From contig VNWV01000001.1 of assembly GCA_009801085.1 (NCBI GenBank), positions 186,001 to 250,000 of the forward strand: DNA of 64,000 nucleotides. Direction: 5' to 3'. Origin of the DNA: Lasiodiplodia sp. COLG20. Lineage: Eukaryota > Ascomycota > Dothideomycetes > Botryosphaeriales > Botryosphaeriaceae. Each line of letters begins with the position of its first letter. Position 1 is the first letter of the stretch. A model generated the notes under the pieces. It did not search any database, was not told the DNA's origin, and was given only the letters and a program-made list of their open reading frames with translations. Position numbers and translations under genes: made by a program. Below are positions 1 to 15,515 of this stretch, one piece after another.

Positions 1-805
1 AGACATGAGGAGCTTTTGCTGATGCTGCGGACGTGGTGGAGGGAGCAAGGTTGGTCGGCAGTAGTTGCAGAAGTTTGGAGGAGGAATCAACAGCGAAGGG
101 TTTCTTATGCTTGCAGTTGATGGACGAGCAGCTGCATCACGCGCTAAGAGAACGACGCTAATCCCTTTCTGAGCGGGTGGTTGCCCTGGGGAAAGAGCAG
201 AGTCGAATTTGGTAGTACCTACGCTAAGCCGTTTATGGCAATGGATATGAAATGGGAAGGAGCCGTGATATGACTCGGAAGAAGCGATCCGACGCGCGAT
301 AGCGCTTGTTTGAGCCCCGGCAGTTCCGAGCGGGACTGTTTACCCACGCTTAGGTTTCACCTATCAAAGCAAGATTCAGTTTGACGTCCACGTCCAAGTT
401 TCACAATTGTAAGGCTGACGTTTGGCTTGGCAGGTCGGCTCCGAGCTGAGCCAACTTTATGCTTCCGGTTGCGCAACGAAGTGCATGGCTGAAGCTGCTG
501 GACTTGTTCTCGCAGCGGCCCGGCCTTCATACCTTCTCGAGCCATGTGTCTGACGTCGATAATGCCTGTTCAATGACCTCAGCTGAGACTGCAGACTCAC
601 CCTCTGACTGCATGAACATAAAAGTAGTTAGAAGACACACCAGTTTCACCGGCAAAACAGGTATTCGTGATTCGATGGTCTAGCAGGACCTAACAGCAAT
701 CATAACTCTATTTGGTATCGCAAGTCTATTTACGAGTTTCTGCGCAATTCTTTTACAAATTTTTTGTACGCCAAACATGCCTACTCAGCTGAGACATCAT
801 TTATT
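1..805. other. Gene-less left edge
   Basis: No coding region with recognisable conserved motifs is visible on either strand. The short open frames here lack splice partners and family features. The right end is the 3' flank of the minus-strand adenine deaminase gene. The left end may be the flank of a gene outside the window. Confidence 0.5.
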
Positions 806-4944
<4,139 letters not shown>

Positions 4945-7671
4945 ATGGACGGCTCCTACACGCGCCAGCAATCTCACACACTCCCTAGTCACGATTCCTC
5001 CTCCCTCTCCTCCAACGCCTCTCCCCAGACCGTCATTCCCCCAGCCTCGAGCCTCTTCAGCCTGAGCTCCGCAGCCCGTCCCCATGGCCTCCAGACACCC
5101 TCTCTACCTCCCCAAACGATAGCACGCTCTCCCGGCAGCTACAGTTCCACTCCATATGGCTACCCTTACGGGAACTCGTCAACTTCGCCGAGCACTGCCG
5201 CTGGCAGCCTCCCAGGCAGCATCCATGAAACACTCCCAGACGCCACCCTGTCAGCCTCGGGAATTTCACCAACACATCTTTCGGGAGGCTTGTCTGCGAC
5301 CAAGCGAGCGTACCGACAGCGCAGGAAGGACCCATCTTGTGACGCCTGCCGCGAGCGCAAAGTGAAATGCGACGCCACCGAGACGTCGAGCTGCTCAGAG
5401 TGCTCCAGCAGGAGTGTGAGATGCCAGTTCACGAAGGCAAATCTCTCCTTGCAATGCTGTATGACCGCTTCACGTTATGCTGACGGAGAATCTAGGAGAC
5501 CAACCGCCGCATGTCTTCAATCAAGCAAGTCCAGGACCTACAGAGCCAGCTGGCGGAAGCGAAGCATCAAATCTCGCAACTACGCTCCATGCTGCACCAC
5601 GGAGGCGCAATGGACATTGACAAGCAACGGGTGGACGTTCCGACGTTGAATCTCCCCGACATAGTTCCTAGCTCAGAACGAAAGCACGGCCCCCCCTCAC
5701 TGGGAAACTTCGACCACGTGCGGAAGAACATTCGCATTTACAGCCGTGGTATTTTTAAGGCACCGCCTCCGTACCGGCACAATGCTCCCCAGCCGTCTTA
5801 TCCATCGGCAAACTTGGCGCTACCGCCTAGGCACATTACGGATCAATTATTGGCTCAGTACTATGGATCTACGCACGCTTGGGCACCGCTGATTCACTGG
5901 CCTACCTTTGGGGCTGAAGTTGAAGAAATTTATTCGGTTGGATCGTTTCAAGGAGCACCGCAAATCTGGGTGGCTGTATTCTTTGCGGTCTTGGCCTGTG
6001 GTACTCTTCAGACAACCGATTCGTCGCCTGGGGCGTTGACGCCAGACGAGGAAGGAAAAACTTTCATGGAGATCGCATCGCGCAGTATCAATACCTGGTC
6101 GGACGATATGACGATTGACCATGCTCGGACTACTTTGCTTGTCAGTATTTTCCTCACGGAAATCAACCTCAAGTCAGCTGGGTGGGTATGGCTTGGTTCA
6201 GCCGTCAGAATCGCTCAGGACCTAGGATTGCATTGCGAGACTGGACCATGGCCTGTAGTCGAGGGAGAATTACGTAGGCGGGTGTGGTGGTCGATTTATT
6301 CGTGGGACAGGTAAGATTTATTGATTTTTGAGCGTGTTTCGTCGTAGCTAATCGCTTCCTAGGCTCCTTTCGCTTGAGGTCGGCAGACCGGTCCTTATTG
6401 ACGACGAGGATTGCGAAGTGCCCTGGCCAGCTGCAGTTGATGACAACTACATCCAACCACACGGAATCTCGCGGCCTTCGCCAGGACGGCCAATGAGGGT
6501 CACGCTCCATAATACTATCCCGGTCCTGCGCTTCATAGGTCAACTAAAGAAGACGCTGAAAGCGAGGGCGATCGCGCCTGCCACATTACAGACGTATGAG
6601 GACTACTTTCGGGCCATCATGTCTTCCTTCCCAGAGACATACCAGCTTGCGCCCGACAGCTACGTGGACCCAGGCGTTCTAATGTCAGTCCTCGTGTTGC
6701 CATTCGCGCGCTTCCATTTGGCCAGGCATAACCTGTCATCCGCGTGCCACCCCGCGGAGCGCGTAGACGCACTCAACCGCTGCCTTGTAGTCGCACAGGA
6801 CACAGCCAAATATATTTCACGCAGCATGCTTTCGCCGCCGGCCTTCCACGACGCGGCGGGCGAGCCGAGCTTCCGTGGCGACAGCTGGCAGACACGCATC
6901 CTGGCGACCGCGAAGCACATGCTGTGCACCCATCTTTGGCGCTGCACACTGGTCCTGTGCTTCCGTGCAGACTACGTTTCGGCGCTGACATGCGTGCGCG
7001 CCAGCGCGGCCATTGGGTCGGTGAGAAAAGTCAACACTGCGTGCGGACGGAACCTGGCGTTTTTCCTGGACCGGCTCACAGAGCGCATACAGAGCGGAAG
7101 CGGGTCGCAGAGCATGCTAGAGGTGGATGAGGAGATGCTGGCCTACGTGAGTGGCGACTTGCAAGGGTCTTCGGAGAACAGTTGGGTCTGGGTGGGCAGC
7201 GACACGGGCATCAAGCTCAACACGCCGACATCAACTCAGCCGCCGAACTCCATAAACGCGGCAGTCGCCAAGGATGCGACCCAATCACGCAAGGCTTCGG
7301 GCGGCAGCAGCGAGAACGGCGAGCCAATGCAAGAAGACGACGAACGGTATCCGGCGCCTCGGATGAACTCGATGCTCACAGATAAGGAATCGCGCGAGTG
7401 GGGCGGTTGGGAGCGCGTCGAGCGGCAAATCGCGGCACTGCTTGAAGAGCAGCGGTCCAGACACCATGCGCAGGTGCACGCGCAAATGCAGCAACCGGCC
7501 TTCTATCAGCCCAGCCCGCACAACGCGGGCAAGAGGGTCCAGTTGGCTTCGGATGCCGGCAGCTTGCCACCGCCAGGGGCAGAGGGAGGCGGTGGTGCGC
7601 CGCCAGGAAGTTCGGGTAGTTCGGCAAGTGCGGGCGGAACGAGCAGAATCAGCATTGCGAACATCATTTAG
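4945..7671 (+). CDS. Zn2Cys6 fungal-specific transcription factor
   Basis: Predicted 871-aa nuclear regulator in three exons: 4945-5436, 5496-6310 and 6363-7671. The binuclear zinc cluster spans residues 132-160 with pattern CX2CX6CX7CX2CX6C (start SCDACRERKVKC, end VRCQFTK). A linker and coiled coil (ETNRRMSSIKQVQDL, residues 165 on) follows directly and supports dimeric DNA binding. From about residue 280 the LLAQYYGSTHAWAPLIHWPTF block (split here as LLAQYYGSTHAW / APLIHWPTF) and WDRLLSLEVGRP mark the fungal transcription-factor middle homology region. The C terminus is low-complexity Gly/Ser/Pro. The Ser/Pro-rich N-terminal 125 residues are probably disordered. The first intron (5437-5495) has a GC donor and the second (6311-6362) is an ordinary gtaag intron. 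The start was chosen for its CACCATGG context. Target genes cannot be read from the sequence. Confidence 0.9.
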
Positions 7672-9318
7672 AGGGCGAGGAAATAGAACGGGATGGGCCG
7701 AAGAGTGGGTTTTGGGTGCAGCTTCCGGGACCGCTTCTTCCGTCAGTCGGGCCAAGGGGCATTGTGCTCCAAGAGGACACGCGTTGAGGCGGATTTGACG
7801 AGGTTTATGCGGAGAAGCAGCAACGGCGGGTGGAATGATCTGCAGGCCTCACCACCGAGCCCAACCGGGTAAGCGATCTGGCATTTCCAAGGCGTCGGAA
7901 AGAGAAACAAAAACTCTCGCATTTTTGTTATTATCTTCATGAGCGGGAAGCGAGTGGAGCTGAAGTGTCTAAGCGGAACTAATTTCCTTCTCTCGGATGG
8001 GTATTCTTTCGGTTATACTCTACAGTTGCGTTTTAATTCCGCTGCCTTTCTTTCAGCTTGTTTTTGTCTATACCGCCATCTTTTTTACTTGTCAAAACTT
8101 CTGGGTTGGAGGGATGCTTTGTGCACACATCAGAGGATACTACGATTGACGACGGAACTGTTTGCGCATCTTGTATGTACCATAGACAGCGGCGTCCGCG
8201 CCGCTTGGCACGGAGAAACTGGGGCCGTAAGCTCGGTGAAACGGAGATGGACATTTGTGTACTCGTAAATGGAAATGGAGAAGCGGAGGTCGCCGTGCTT
8301 GGCGGAAGTCGTGAGTTGGCGGTCGACGGAGTGGACAAGACGTTGGTGCGAGTCGAGGGCCGGCGGAGAGTAGGCGGAGTGCTGAATCGCCACAAAGCAG
8401 TTATTCACATACCTTGCTCGTCTCGGCTCTGCTTGCTCGCAGCGGCAGGGGCGGGCATTGGCGAGGCAACCAATAGGCAGGTGTCGCCGGGCCGGCCAGC
8501 AAACAACGATCTACGCGACCCATGGAGAATGGTCGCGTCTGGAACTTGGCGAAAAATAGCTCTTCGGCGCGGCCACGAGAGCTTTATTATCTGGCATCCC
8601 CACGAGGCTCTTCCGTGCGTAGCCGCGAGGCCAGGCCGTCCTCACCGCCAATTCGGAACATGCACACAGCCTCAATTGCGGGTTGGCCGGTCGGGAGCCT
8701 GAAAAGACGCAGCCTGTGTCGCACCGGTTGATCTCTCGTGATGCGTGCGCGGACTGCATCGCTGATCGGTGGAGAGCAGTGAGGCGGTCGCAGACTGGCC
8801 TGGGCGACGGCCGGCGAGAGGTTGACAGATGATGGAGATCGGCAGGAGCTGGGCGGGCAGCAGGCTTTGCGATGAGGGGCAGCGCAGGAACGCGCGAGCG
8901 GCAGGCAACGGCGGTTGCGCGCGATTGGATCTGCGCCATCTCGCTTGCCCATCGAGCTCCAGTGAGGGGCCACACGTACGTACGCGGCGCTTCGCGCCCA
9001 CCACCCACCGCTGCCCACGTCAGGATAGTGGTGGCCGCCGGGCTGGCCGCTGTCGGACAATGCGAGCTGCGTGCCATTGCTCGCCGCCGTTTGGTGCGTG
9101 ATGCTGACGCAACGCTCACCAAGCTGGCGCCTGCTGCAAAACAAGCTCACCAAGCTCCGTGCTAAGATCTACCCGCCTTCCCCGCGCGTCCCGAGCTGAG
9201 CTCGTCCCCCGCCCTCATCTGCTTCCCACACCACCTGCTCTGCCGCATTGCCGTCTCCTCTGCCTCCACCCTCTTCAATTGACCTACCATACCCACTTGA
9301 CACGTTCTGATCGCCACC
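7672..9318. other. Intergenic region with glutamate decarboxylase leader
   Basis: No conserved coding frame is seen in this 1.6-kb spacer between two plus-strand genes. The last 120 nt before 9319 are pyrimidine-rich (for example CCGTCTCCTCTGCCTCCACC), as is common in leaders of well-expressed filamentous-fungal genes. The ATG at 9319 has the strong context GCCACCATGG. Confidence 0.55.
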
Positions 9319-11158
9319 ATGGTGCACCTTGCCCGCATTCCTACCGACTTCGACACCTCGAGGCCCCTCGTCGAAGGCCTCGAGAAGATCAAGCTCGAGG
9401 AGTACATCGAGCCCGACACCATCACCGCGTCCGTCTATGGCTCCCGCTTCGCCGTCGAGGACATTCCCAGGCTCGAGATGCCCGAGCGGGAGATGCCCAA
9501 GGAAATTGCCTACCGTACGCTTCCAATTGGCCCCAGTCTTGCTCGCTCCTGCTGACAGCTGCCAGGCCTGATCAAGGATGATTTGTCCCTCGATGGCACC
9601 CCTACCCTCAACCTGGCCTCGTTCGTCACTACCTACATGGAGGAGGAGGCTGAGAAGCTCATGACCGAGTGCTTCGCCAAGAACTTCATCGACTACGAGG
9701 AGTACCCTGTGTCGGCTGACATCCAGAACCGCTGCGTGTCCATGATCGCCCGCCTGTTCAACATCCCTTCGCACGATGAGAACACCAATGCTATGGGCAC
9801 CAGCACCATTGGCTCCTCTGAGGCCATCATGCTCGCTGTGCTGGCCATGAAGAAGCGTTGGGTCAACCGGCGCAAGGCCGAGGGCAAGCCCTACGACAAG
9901 CCCAACATTGTCATGAACTCGGCCGTTCAGGTGTGCTGGGAGAAGGCAGCCCGCTACTTCGACGTCGAGGAGAAGTACAGCTACTGCACCAAGGACCGCT
10001 ATGTCATCGATCCGGTCGAAGCCGTCAACCTCTGCGACGAGAACACGATTGGCATCTGCGCCATTCTTGGCACCACCTACACTGGCGAGTACGAGGATAT
10101 CAAGGAGATCAACGACCTGCTTGAGGAGAACGATATGGACGTCCCCATCCACGTCGACGCCGCCAGCGGTGGCTTTGTCGCACCCTTCGTCAACCCTGAT
10201 TTGGTTTGGGACTTCCGCTTGCCCAAGGTTGTCAGCATCAACGTTTCCGGCCACAAGTACGGCCTCGTCTACCCCGGCGTTGGCTGGGTTGTCTGGCGTG
10301 ACCCCGAGTTCCTGCCCAAGGAGCTGATCTTCAACATCAATTACCTTGGTGCTGACCAAGCTTCTTTCACCCTCAACTTCTCGCGTGGAGCTTCTCAGAT
10401 CATTGGCCAGTACTACCAGATGATCAGGCTGGGCAAGCATGGTTACAGGTCCATCATGAAGTAAGTTAGCCCGTTTCTGTGCGCGTAGCACCATCTCTGT
10501 CTCAAAGCTATGCTGGTATATTACACGAGTGTGGACCCATTCGTCGGTCCAGACCCATGACTGCGAGGTTTCGCAGTAGTCCAAACACACAACGATCGGA
10601 ACCCCCCGTATGGCTGCACGTTGACTAATTGCGAAACAGCAATCTCACCCGCACGGCCGACTACCTTGCACTCAACCTCAAAGCGCTGGGTTTCATTATC
10701 ATGTCTCAAAGCGGCGGAAAGGGGCTTCCGCTGGTGGCTTGCCGCCTTGACCCCGAGCGGGGAAAGCAGTACGACGAGTTCGCTGTTGCGCACCAGCTCC
10801 GCGAGCGCGGTTGGGTCGTTCCGGCGTACACGATGGCGCCTCACAGCGAGGGGCTCAAAATGATGCGTGTCGTGGTCCGCGAGGACTTTTCGCGCAGCCG
10901 TTGTGATGCCTTGATCACAGACTTCAAGCTGGCTCTGCAGGTGTTGGACAAGATGGATGCGAAGAGACTCAAGGAGCACAAGGAGTAAGTCATGGCGAGG
11001 TGGAAATTACTCGATTCAGAAACGCTAACGGCACGCGCAGGCACGTGAAGCAGCACACAACCAAGCTGGCTCGCCGGTGGACGCTGACTAACACGCATTA
11101 CACGGACGAGGATCATTCGCTGCAGGGCAAGACGGGCAAGACTCATGCCGTGTGCTAA
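9319..11158 (+). CDS. GAD1: Glutamate decarboxylase
   Basis: Predicted 517-aa PLP enzyme converting glutamate to GABA and CO2, probably cytosolic, feeding the GABA shunt and stress tolerance. Four exons: 9319-9514, 9566-10460, 10640-10984 and 11041-11158. All junctions are GT-AG and keep phase. The group II decarboxylase fold is clear: [43 protein letters not shown], and the PLP lysine in SGHKYG (about K296). GVGWVVWR and [17 protein letters not shown] follow the lysine as in GadA/GadB and plant enzymes. The 179-nt intron 2 (10461-10639) is longer than the others. The 39-residue tail encoded by exon 4 is Lys/Thr/His-rich. I cannot tell whether it binds calmodulin, as plant tails do. A 473-codon open frame on the opposite strand is a codon-bias shadow. 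Confidence 0.96.
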
Positions 11159-12692
11159 GGTGGATGCCCTTGCAGCGGGTGACTCAGTGCGACCAATCAA
11201 GGTTAGGTTGATGCGAGACATGCAGACTTGCTGGGCTCGGTGGCAAGATGGACGGAGATGTCTTTCCTTGATTTCCTGGGTTTAGCTGAGGTGGTGCCAG
11301 GCATGATTAGGACTATTCATGAGTAGACGACATGGGTTACGACAGGCCGAAATGAGATACGATTCACACGATAGATGCCCGACGGGCGATCTTGATCTGC
11401 AAAGCCGTTGCTGATTGGCGAGATCTGGGGAACTGACGGCAAGGCGACGGAAGGGGCCGGAGATCCGCTGCCATCCGGTCGGCAATTATGTGGGATGGAG
11501 GTGTCGCTGGGCCAAGACGCAAAGCTCAGGGGTGGCGGCCTAAGCTCCGCTGACTACTGACACCCTCCATCTCGTTCCTACGAACACGAGCGCCCGTCAG
11601 CAAACACGCGACTTCTCTCGCGCTGCAACGCTGAAAATAGCCGTGTCGTCTGTCATCTGTCCTGCTCAGGGGCCTTTTATCTGTCGTTGTGCCTGCTCGC
11701 AGTCCGCGACCGGCACTTTCCACTGTCTCCAGCCCGCACAAGCAACATCCCGGACGTCGAAGGGGCCTCTTACCGGGACCAATGTCCATTTAAACTTTTA
11801 GACTTTTCTCGCATATGAGACAGCCAGCGTCTGCGCCACTGCAAGTGCCGTTCCTGCCCTGCCCATGCCTCAATTACACAAGGGTACGTTGAGTCCATTT
11901 TTTTCCCTTGAGCACTTTCTCGCCCGTCGAATCACCGGCTCCCCAATTTTTCCTGCCCAGCTCCCATTCCCCAATCAGATCAGCCCCACCACAGCTGCCA
12001 CGCCGTCCCCGCATTCTGGTGAGGTCCAGCTCGTTGGTCGAACGGCCAAAAGAGCGCGCGGCTGCGCGTGTGATGTAGGGCTGCATGGATACGGCGGCCT
12101 GTGCCTTATCTATCTGCCAACCGAACTCCACCCGTTCGTTCCGTTCCCCTGCATTTCTGACAAACCGTCTGCACTGCACATGCAACTTGTTCCTGCTCTT
12201 CTTTTGGCTCCTCGCATCCTATCGTTCACAAGAGAGGTGCAGCCAGCGCTGTGCCGTCGAGAACAAGGCGGCTAATGTCTCCAGCAACAGTGCGTTTAAG
12301 ATCTCCTGTTTCGCCATCATCCGCGCACGCGACCCCACAACGCGTCACACGTTTTCTCCAACCGCAATCCTCCGCATTAACGCCGTATGCTCGTCCACGC
12401 GTCGTTTGAAGCTTCTTTCCAACCTAGAATCTCTTTTGTTGCTTTCTCTCGCAGCTCCCTCGCAAATCCTTCACCTTTCCTTTTCGCCCCTTTTTTCTTT
12501 CCACGTTGCAGCCGGGCTGCGATGCTGCATCCTTGCGCCGCTGTAACAGATCAGCTGCAGCCGTCGTCATCACTTCCCGCGACTTGATTGATGTTTCCTT
12601 TCCCCGTTTCCCCATATCTCAAACAAATAGAAAGACGTTGCATTTGTAGAAAGGAAAGCCGCAGAAACGCAAATTACTGACGTTTGGAAACC
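11159..12692. other. Intergenic region, pyrimidine-rich on the right
   Basis: About 1.5 kb without a supportable gene. From roughly 12100 to 12600 the plus strand is rich in C and T, consistent with a long leader or promoter for the gene starting at 12693. No repeat or RNA gene was recognised. Confidence 0.5.
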
Positions 12693-14253
12693 ATGCTCTT
12701 GCACTTCCACCAGACCCGCGTCCTCATCTTTGGCGCAATCGCCTTTTTAGTCCTATGCGCAACCTTCCTGACGGATGCTTTCGGGCCCTCGCGCACCTCT
12801 GGACTCCGAGATTACCTCACGCACCAACCTCCGGCGCAATGGCACAGCACCGCCTCGAAGACGCGGTGGCGTGAACTCACCGACGTGTGGTCCGGCCGGA
12901 AGGACCCTGCCAAGATCATCCTGGCGAGCGTGCTGTACGAGCAGCCAGAGCCGAACGAGCTGCTGGAGCGCGCGCTGCTGACGCACGAGAAGCACGCCGA
13001 GAGGTGGGGGTACGCGACGACGGTGCTGAGGAAGAGGCTGGTCGACGGGTGGTGGGGCAAGTGGAGTTGGCTGCAGGCCTTGGTGACGATGGAGTTGAAC
13101 AAAGATCCGGCGGACGCTGCGGAGTGGATAATGTGAGTTTTTTTGCTACTGGAATTGTGTCTTCCCCTTCTTCCAAACCACTAACTTTTTGAATCACAGG
13201 TTCCTCTCCCCCACCGCCGTCCTCAACGACCCCACCATCCCGCTCTCCCTCTTCCTCCCACCCACCAGCCTCACGACCAACATGACGTCCTCGCACTCGC
13301 CGGGCTCGCAGCTCCGCGCCATCGCCCTCAACGACATCCACTTCCTCGGCGCCTACGACGCCGCGTCGCCCGTCACGGCCAACCCGGACTTTCCCGCCGT
13401 CAGCTCGGCCGCCTTCTTCCTGCGCGTGCACCCGTGGACCGCCGTCTTCCTGCAGCACATGCTGGCCGCCCCGCTCGTCGACGCCGCCGTCGTCGACGAG
13501 GACTTTGCCCTTGCGAAAACGCTGGTCGACGTCAGCTCCGTCGGCGTGACGAGCAACAGCGGCGCCGCCGAGGACTTGGGCGACGATTTCGACCCCGCGG
13601 GCTTCGCGCACGTCGTGCTGCAGCCCGAGCGCTGGTACGCGTGGTCCGCGGCTGCGGGGACGGCGTCCGAGGAAGATGGTTGGTGGCTGCGCGCGGCGGA
13701 GCATTTCCCGCCGAGTTTGGGGGGACGCAGGTGGAAGGGGTTGAAGGACGCGGTGACGGGCGTCGAGAAGGGCCGCATGGATCGGGCGTATCCGTTTGGC
13801 TATGCCGAGGACGCGAAGATCGCGGCGGCGAAGAAGGGGTGGGAGAAGTCGTTTTTCTTTTCGTCGGGGGGTGCGGGTGGTGGTGACGACGATAACGTCG
13901 AGGTCCCGTCCGCGCTCGTTGACGCGAAGACGGCGTCCGCTGAGAACAAGTACACTCGGCCTGACCCGAACGTGGACGGCGCGGGACCTGCTGAGGTCTG
14001 GGATTTCTGGGAGCGGATTGCCCGGGCTCGTGCCGTGCTGAGGGAGGCCGAGGAGGTCGAGGCGCGGTGGAACGTCGAGCGGCCCGGCCGCGTGGACGGC
14101 GACCTCGCGAGCCAGTCGTTGGCCGAGGGTGTGTCGAAGGTCGAGGCCGCGATGTGTTGGGGGGCGGGCAGGAAGGCGGTGTTGGAGGATGCGATCGCGT
14201 TGGTGAGGGAGGCGATGTACGGCAGGGGGAGGAGGGAGGAGGATGGGTTTTGA
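12693..14253 (+). CDS. Type II membrane glycosyltransferase-like protein (GMA12/MNN10-type, GT34-like)
   Basis: Predicted 497-aa protein in two exons, 12693-13132 and 13200-14253. The 67-nt intron has donor gtgagt, a CTAAC branch point and acceptor cacag. A short cytoplasmic N terminus is followed by one membrane segment (about residues 8-27, VLIFGAIAFLVLCATF), as in Golgi type II glycosyltransferases. The core KIILASVLYEQ, HEKHAERWGYATTVL and WGKWSWLQALVTMEL resembles the alpha-galactosyl/mannosyltransferase family of Gma12 and Mnn10. At the place where those enzymes carry a DxD metal site (WIW..DaDa), this protein reads EWIMFLSPTAVLNDP, so the canonical motif is not visible. LNDIHFLG and NPDFPAVSSAAFFLR follow, matching the family's later block. 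Activity is therefore uncertain. It could be a divergent or regulatory subunit of a Golgi mannan-polymerase-like complex. Confidence 0.65.
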
Positions 14254-14456
14254 ACGTAGAAGAGGAAGAAGGGGAAAGGAAAATCTTTTGTTTATTATTG
14301 GATACAGAACTCGGCGGCTTTATATGCATGTAGATTTCTGGGGGGTTGGCGTTGGATTGGATCGTTCTGATGTCTTTCTTTCTACAGGATTATGGATATG
14401 AGAGATGTCGGAATGTCTAGTTTAAAGACGGTATTCTGTTTGAAGAAAAGCATGCA

Positions 14457-14620
14457 TCAACTGAACGGCATGCATTCCTTACAAGGGGTATTTCCGCCGA
14501 CGGCTGCCGTGAATTTTTTTCGATCATGTCGTGGGTGGTTGAAGCTATTGTCCGGACGTGGATGTATAATTATTAATTCCACATTTACATCCGGATAATA
14601 GCTTCAACTACCCATATATG
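14457..14620 (-). repeat. Palindromic repeat copy A with directional tail
   Basis: Near-perfect inverted repeat at 14524-14620 with arms reading roughly GGTTGAAGCTATTGTCCGGA and TCCGGATAATAGCTTCAACT around an AT-rich centre. On the minus strand the right arm runs into a tail (14457-14523) containing CAGCCGTCGGCGGAAATACC-type sequence, shared in diverged form with copies B, F, H and J. Confidence 0.85.
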
Positions 14621-14640
14621 TTCTTTTTTATAAAAAGAAA

Positions 14641-14792
14641 CTAAGAAAGAAAGATTACCAAAGAGTATCGTAGCCGAAGACTAGCGTAGATCTATTTTAT
14701 GCTCATGTCATGGGTAGCTAAAGCTATCGTCCGGAAGTATATTTTTAATAATACATTCTCATCCGGATGATAGCTTTAGCTACCTACATATG
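14641..14792 (-). repeat. Palindromic repeat copy B with directional tail
   Basis: Palindrome 14703-14792. Its arms carry AGCTAAAGC and GCTTTAGCT, so both sides have changed together relative to the AGTTGAAGC/GCTTCAACT of copies A and F. The outer sequence TCATGTCATGGG joins a minus-strand tail (14641-14702) containing CTACGCTAGTCTTCGGCTAC. Confidence 0.85.
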
Positions 14793-14836
14793 TTGATTTT
14801 TCAAGGAAGAAAAAAAAAAAGAAAAGGCTGAGACTT

Positions 14837-14895
14837 AGTTACGCCTCTTCTTCACGCTAGTCTTCGGCTGCGATACCCCTCTGTACCTATCTTGA
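14837..14895 (+). repeat. Orphan copy of the repeat tail
   Basis: CACGCTAGTCTTCGGCTGCG followed by ATACCCCTCT matches the tail attached to copies B and H but is not adjoined to a palindrome in the expected orientation. It may be a remnant of another insertion. Confidence 0.6.
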
Positions 14896-14982
14896 CAAGG
14901 ATCAATTTTTGTAATGCCTGCCTCACGTCGGTGCCAAAAGAAACGATCGCTTGCAATTTTCTCCACGAGGAATCATTCGACG

Positions 14983-15070
14983 TACGTATGTTGAAGCTAC
15001 TATCCAGACGTAAACGTGTATTTAATAATCCAACATCTGCGTCCAGATGATAGCTTGAACTACCCGTATA
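14983..15070. repeat. Palindromic repeat copy C
   Basis: Arms ATGTTGAAGCTACTATCCAG and CCAGATGATAGCTTGAACTA around a TTTAATAATC centre. More diverged than the other copies. It lies about 445 bp upstream of the plus-strand NLR start. Confidence 0.75.
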
Positions 15071-15515
15071 AGTGGAGCTTGCATACTGATCGAAATTGAT
15101 TACGATGGCTCAGATCTTTCGGTACCCACTGTGCCTGCTGGGGTCCATTACAGCTTCGGCCAATGTGGGAAAAACATGCATATATGGCCCCCACAAACCC
15201 CGCCACCCATGGTCAGCTTGCTGTCGACAGCTTTCTCAGCCTCGTCCTGGACGCTTCGTGTTCGATCATCTCCCGGGCCCGACACGACATTCTGCGATCT
15301 CTGTGTCCCGGTTGCAGCTATTGCCTTGAGGTAAGTCTACCCCGTGCGAGTAAGACCTCTTGGACACTCAGAAGATTGACAGCGGTCACGTCTCACAGGC
15401 ACCGTATTCTGATCTCCCCAAGGCTGCATCCCTTCAGCCGAGCATCGACGGCCTTCCTCAATAAATACCCTTAGATCGAGAATCATGCTCCGGAGCGCTA
15501 TAGGTTCTTGAAGCG

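Larger units (their letters stand above)
14254..15515. other. Repeat-rich intergenic region upstream of the plus-strand NLR
   Basis: This 1.26-kb spacer has no supportable gene. It contains three palindromic repeats (14524-14620, 14703-14792, 14983-15070), two directional tails attached to the first two copies, and one tail without its own palindrome (14837-14895). It marks the left border of the accessory segment. Confidence 0.7.

Noticed and set aside
9169..10590. 473-codon open frame opposite the glutamate decarboxylase
   Set aside because: It lies antisense across strongly conserved exons and introns and has no domain. It is a by-product of C/G-ending codon bias.
14524..15070. CRISPR-like array suggested by several similar repeats in a row
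   Set aside because: Spacing is irregular, copies lie in both orientations, each unit is a long palindrome, and the genome is eukaryotic.
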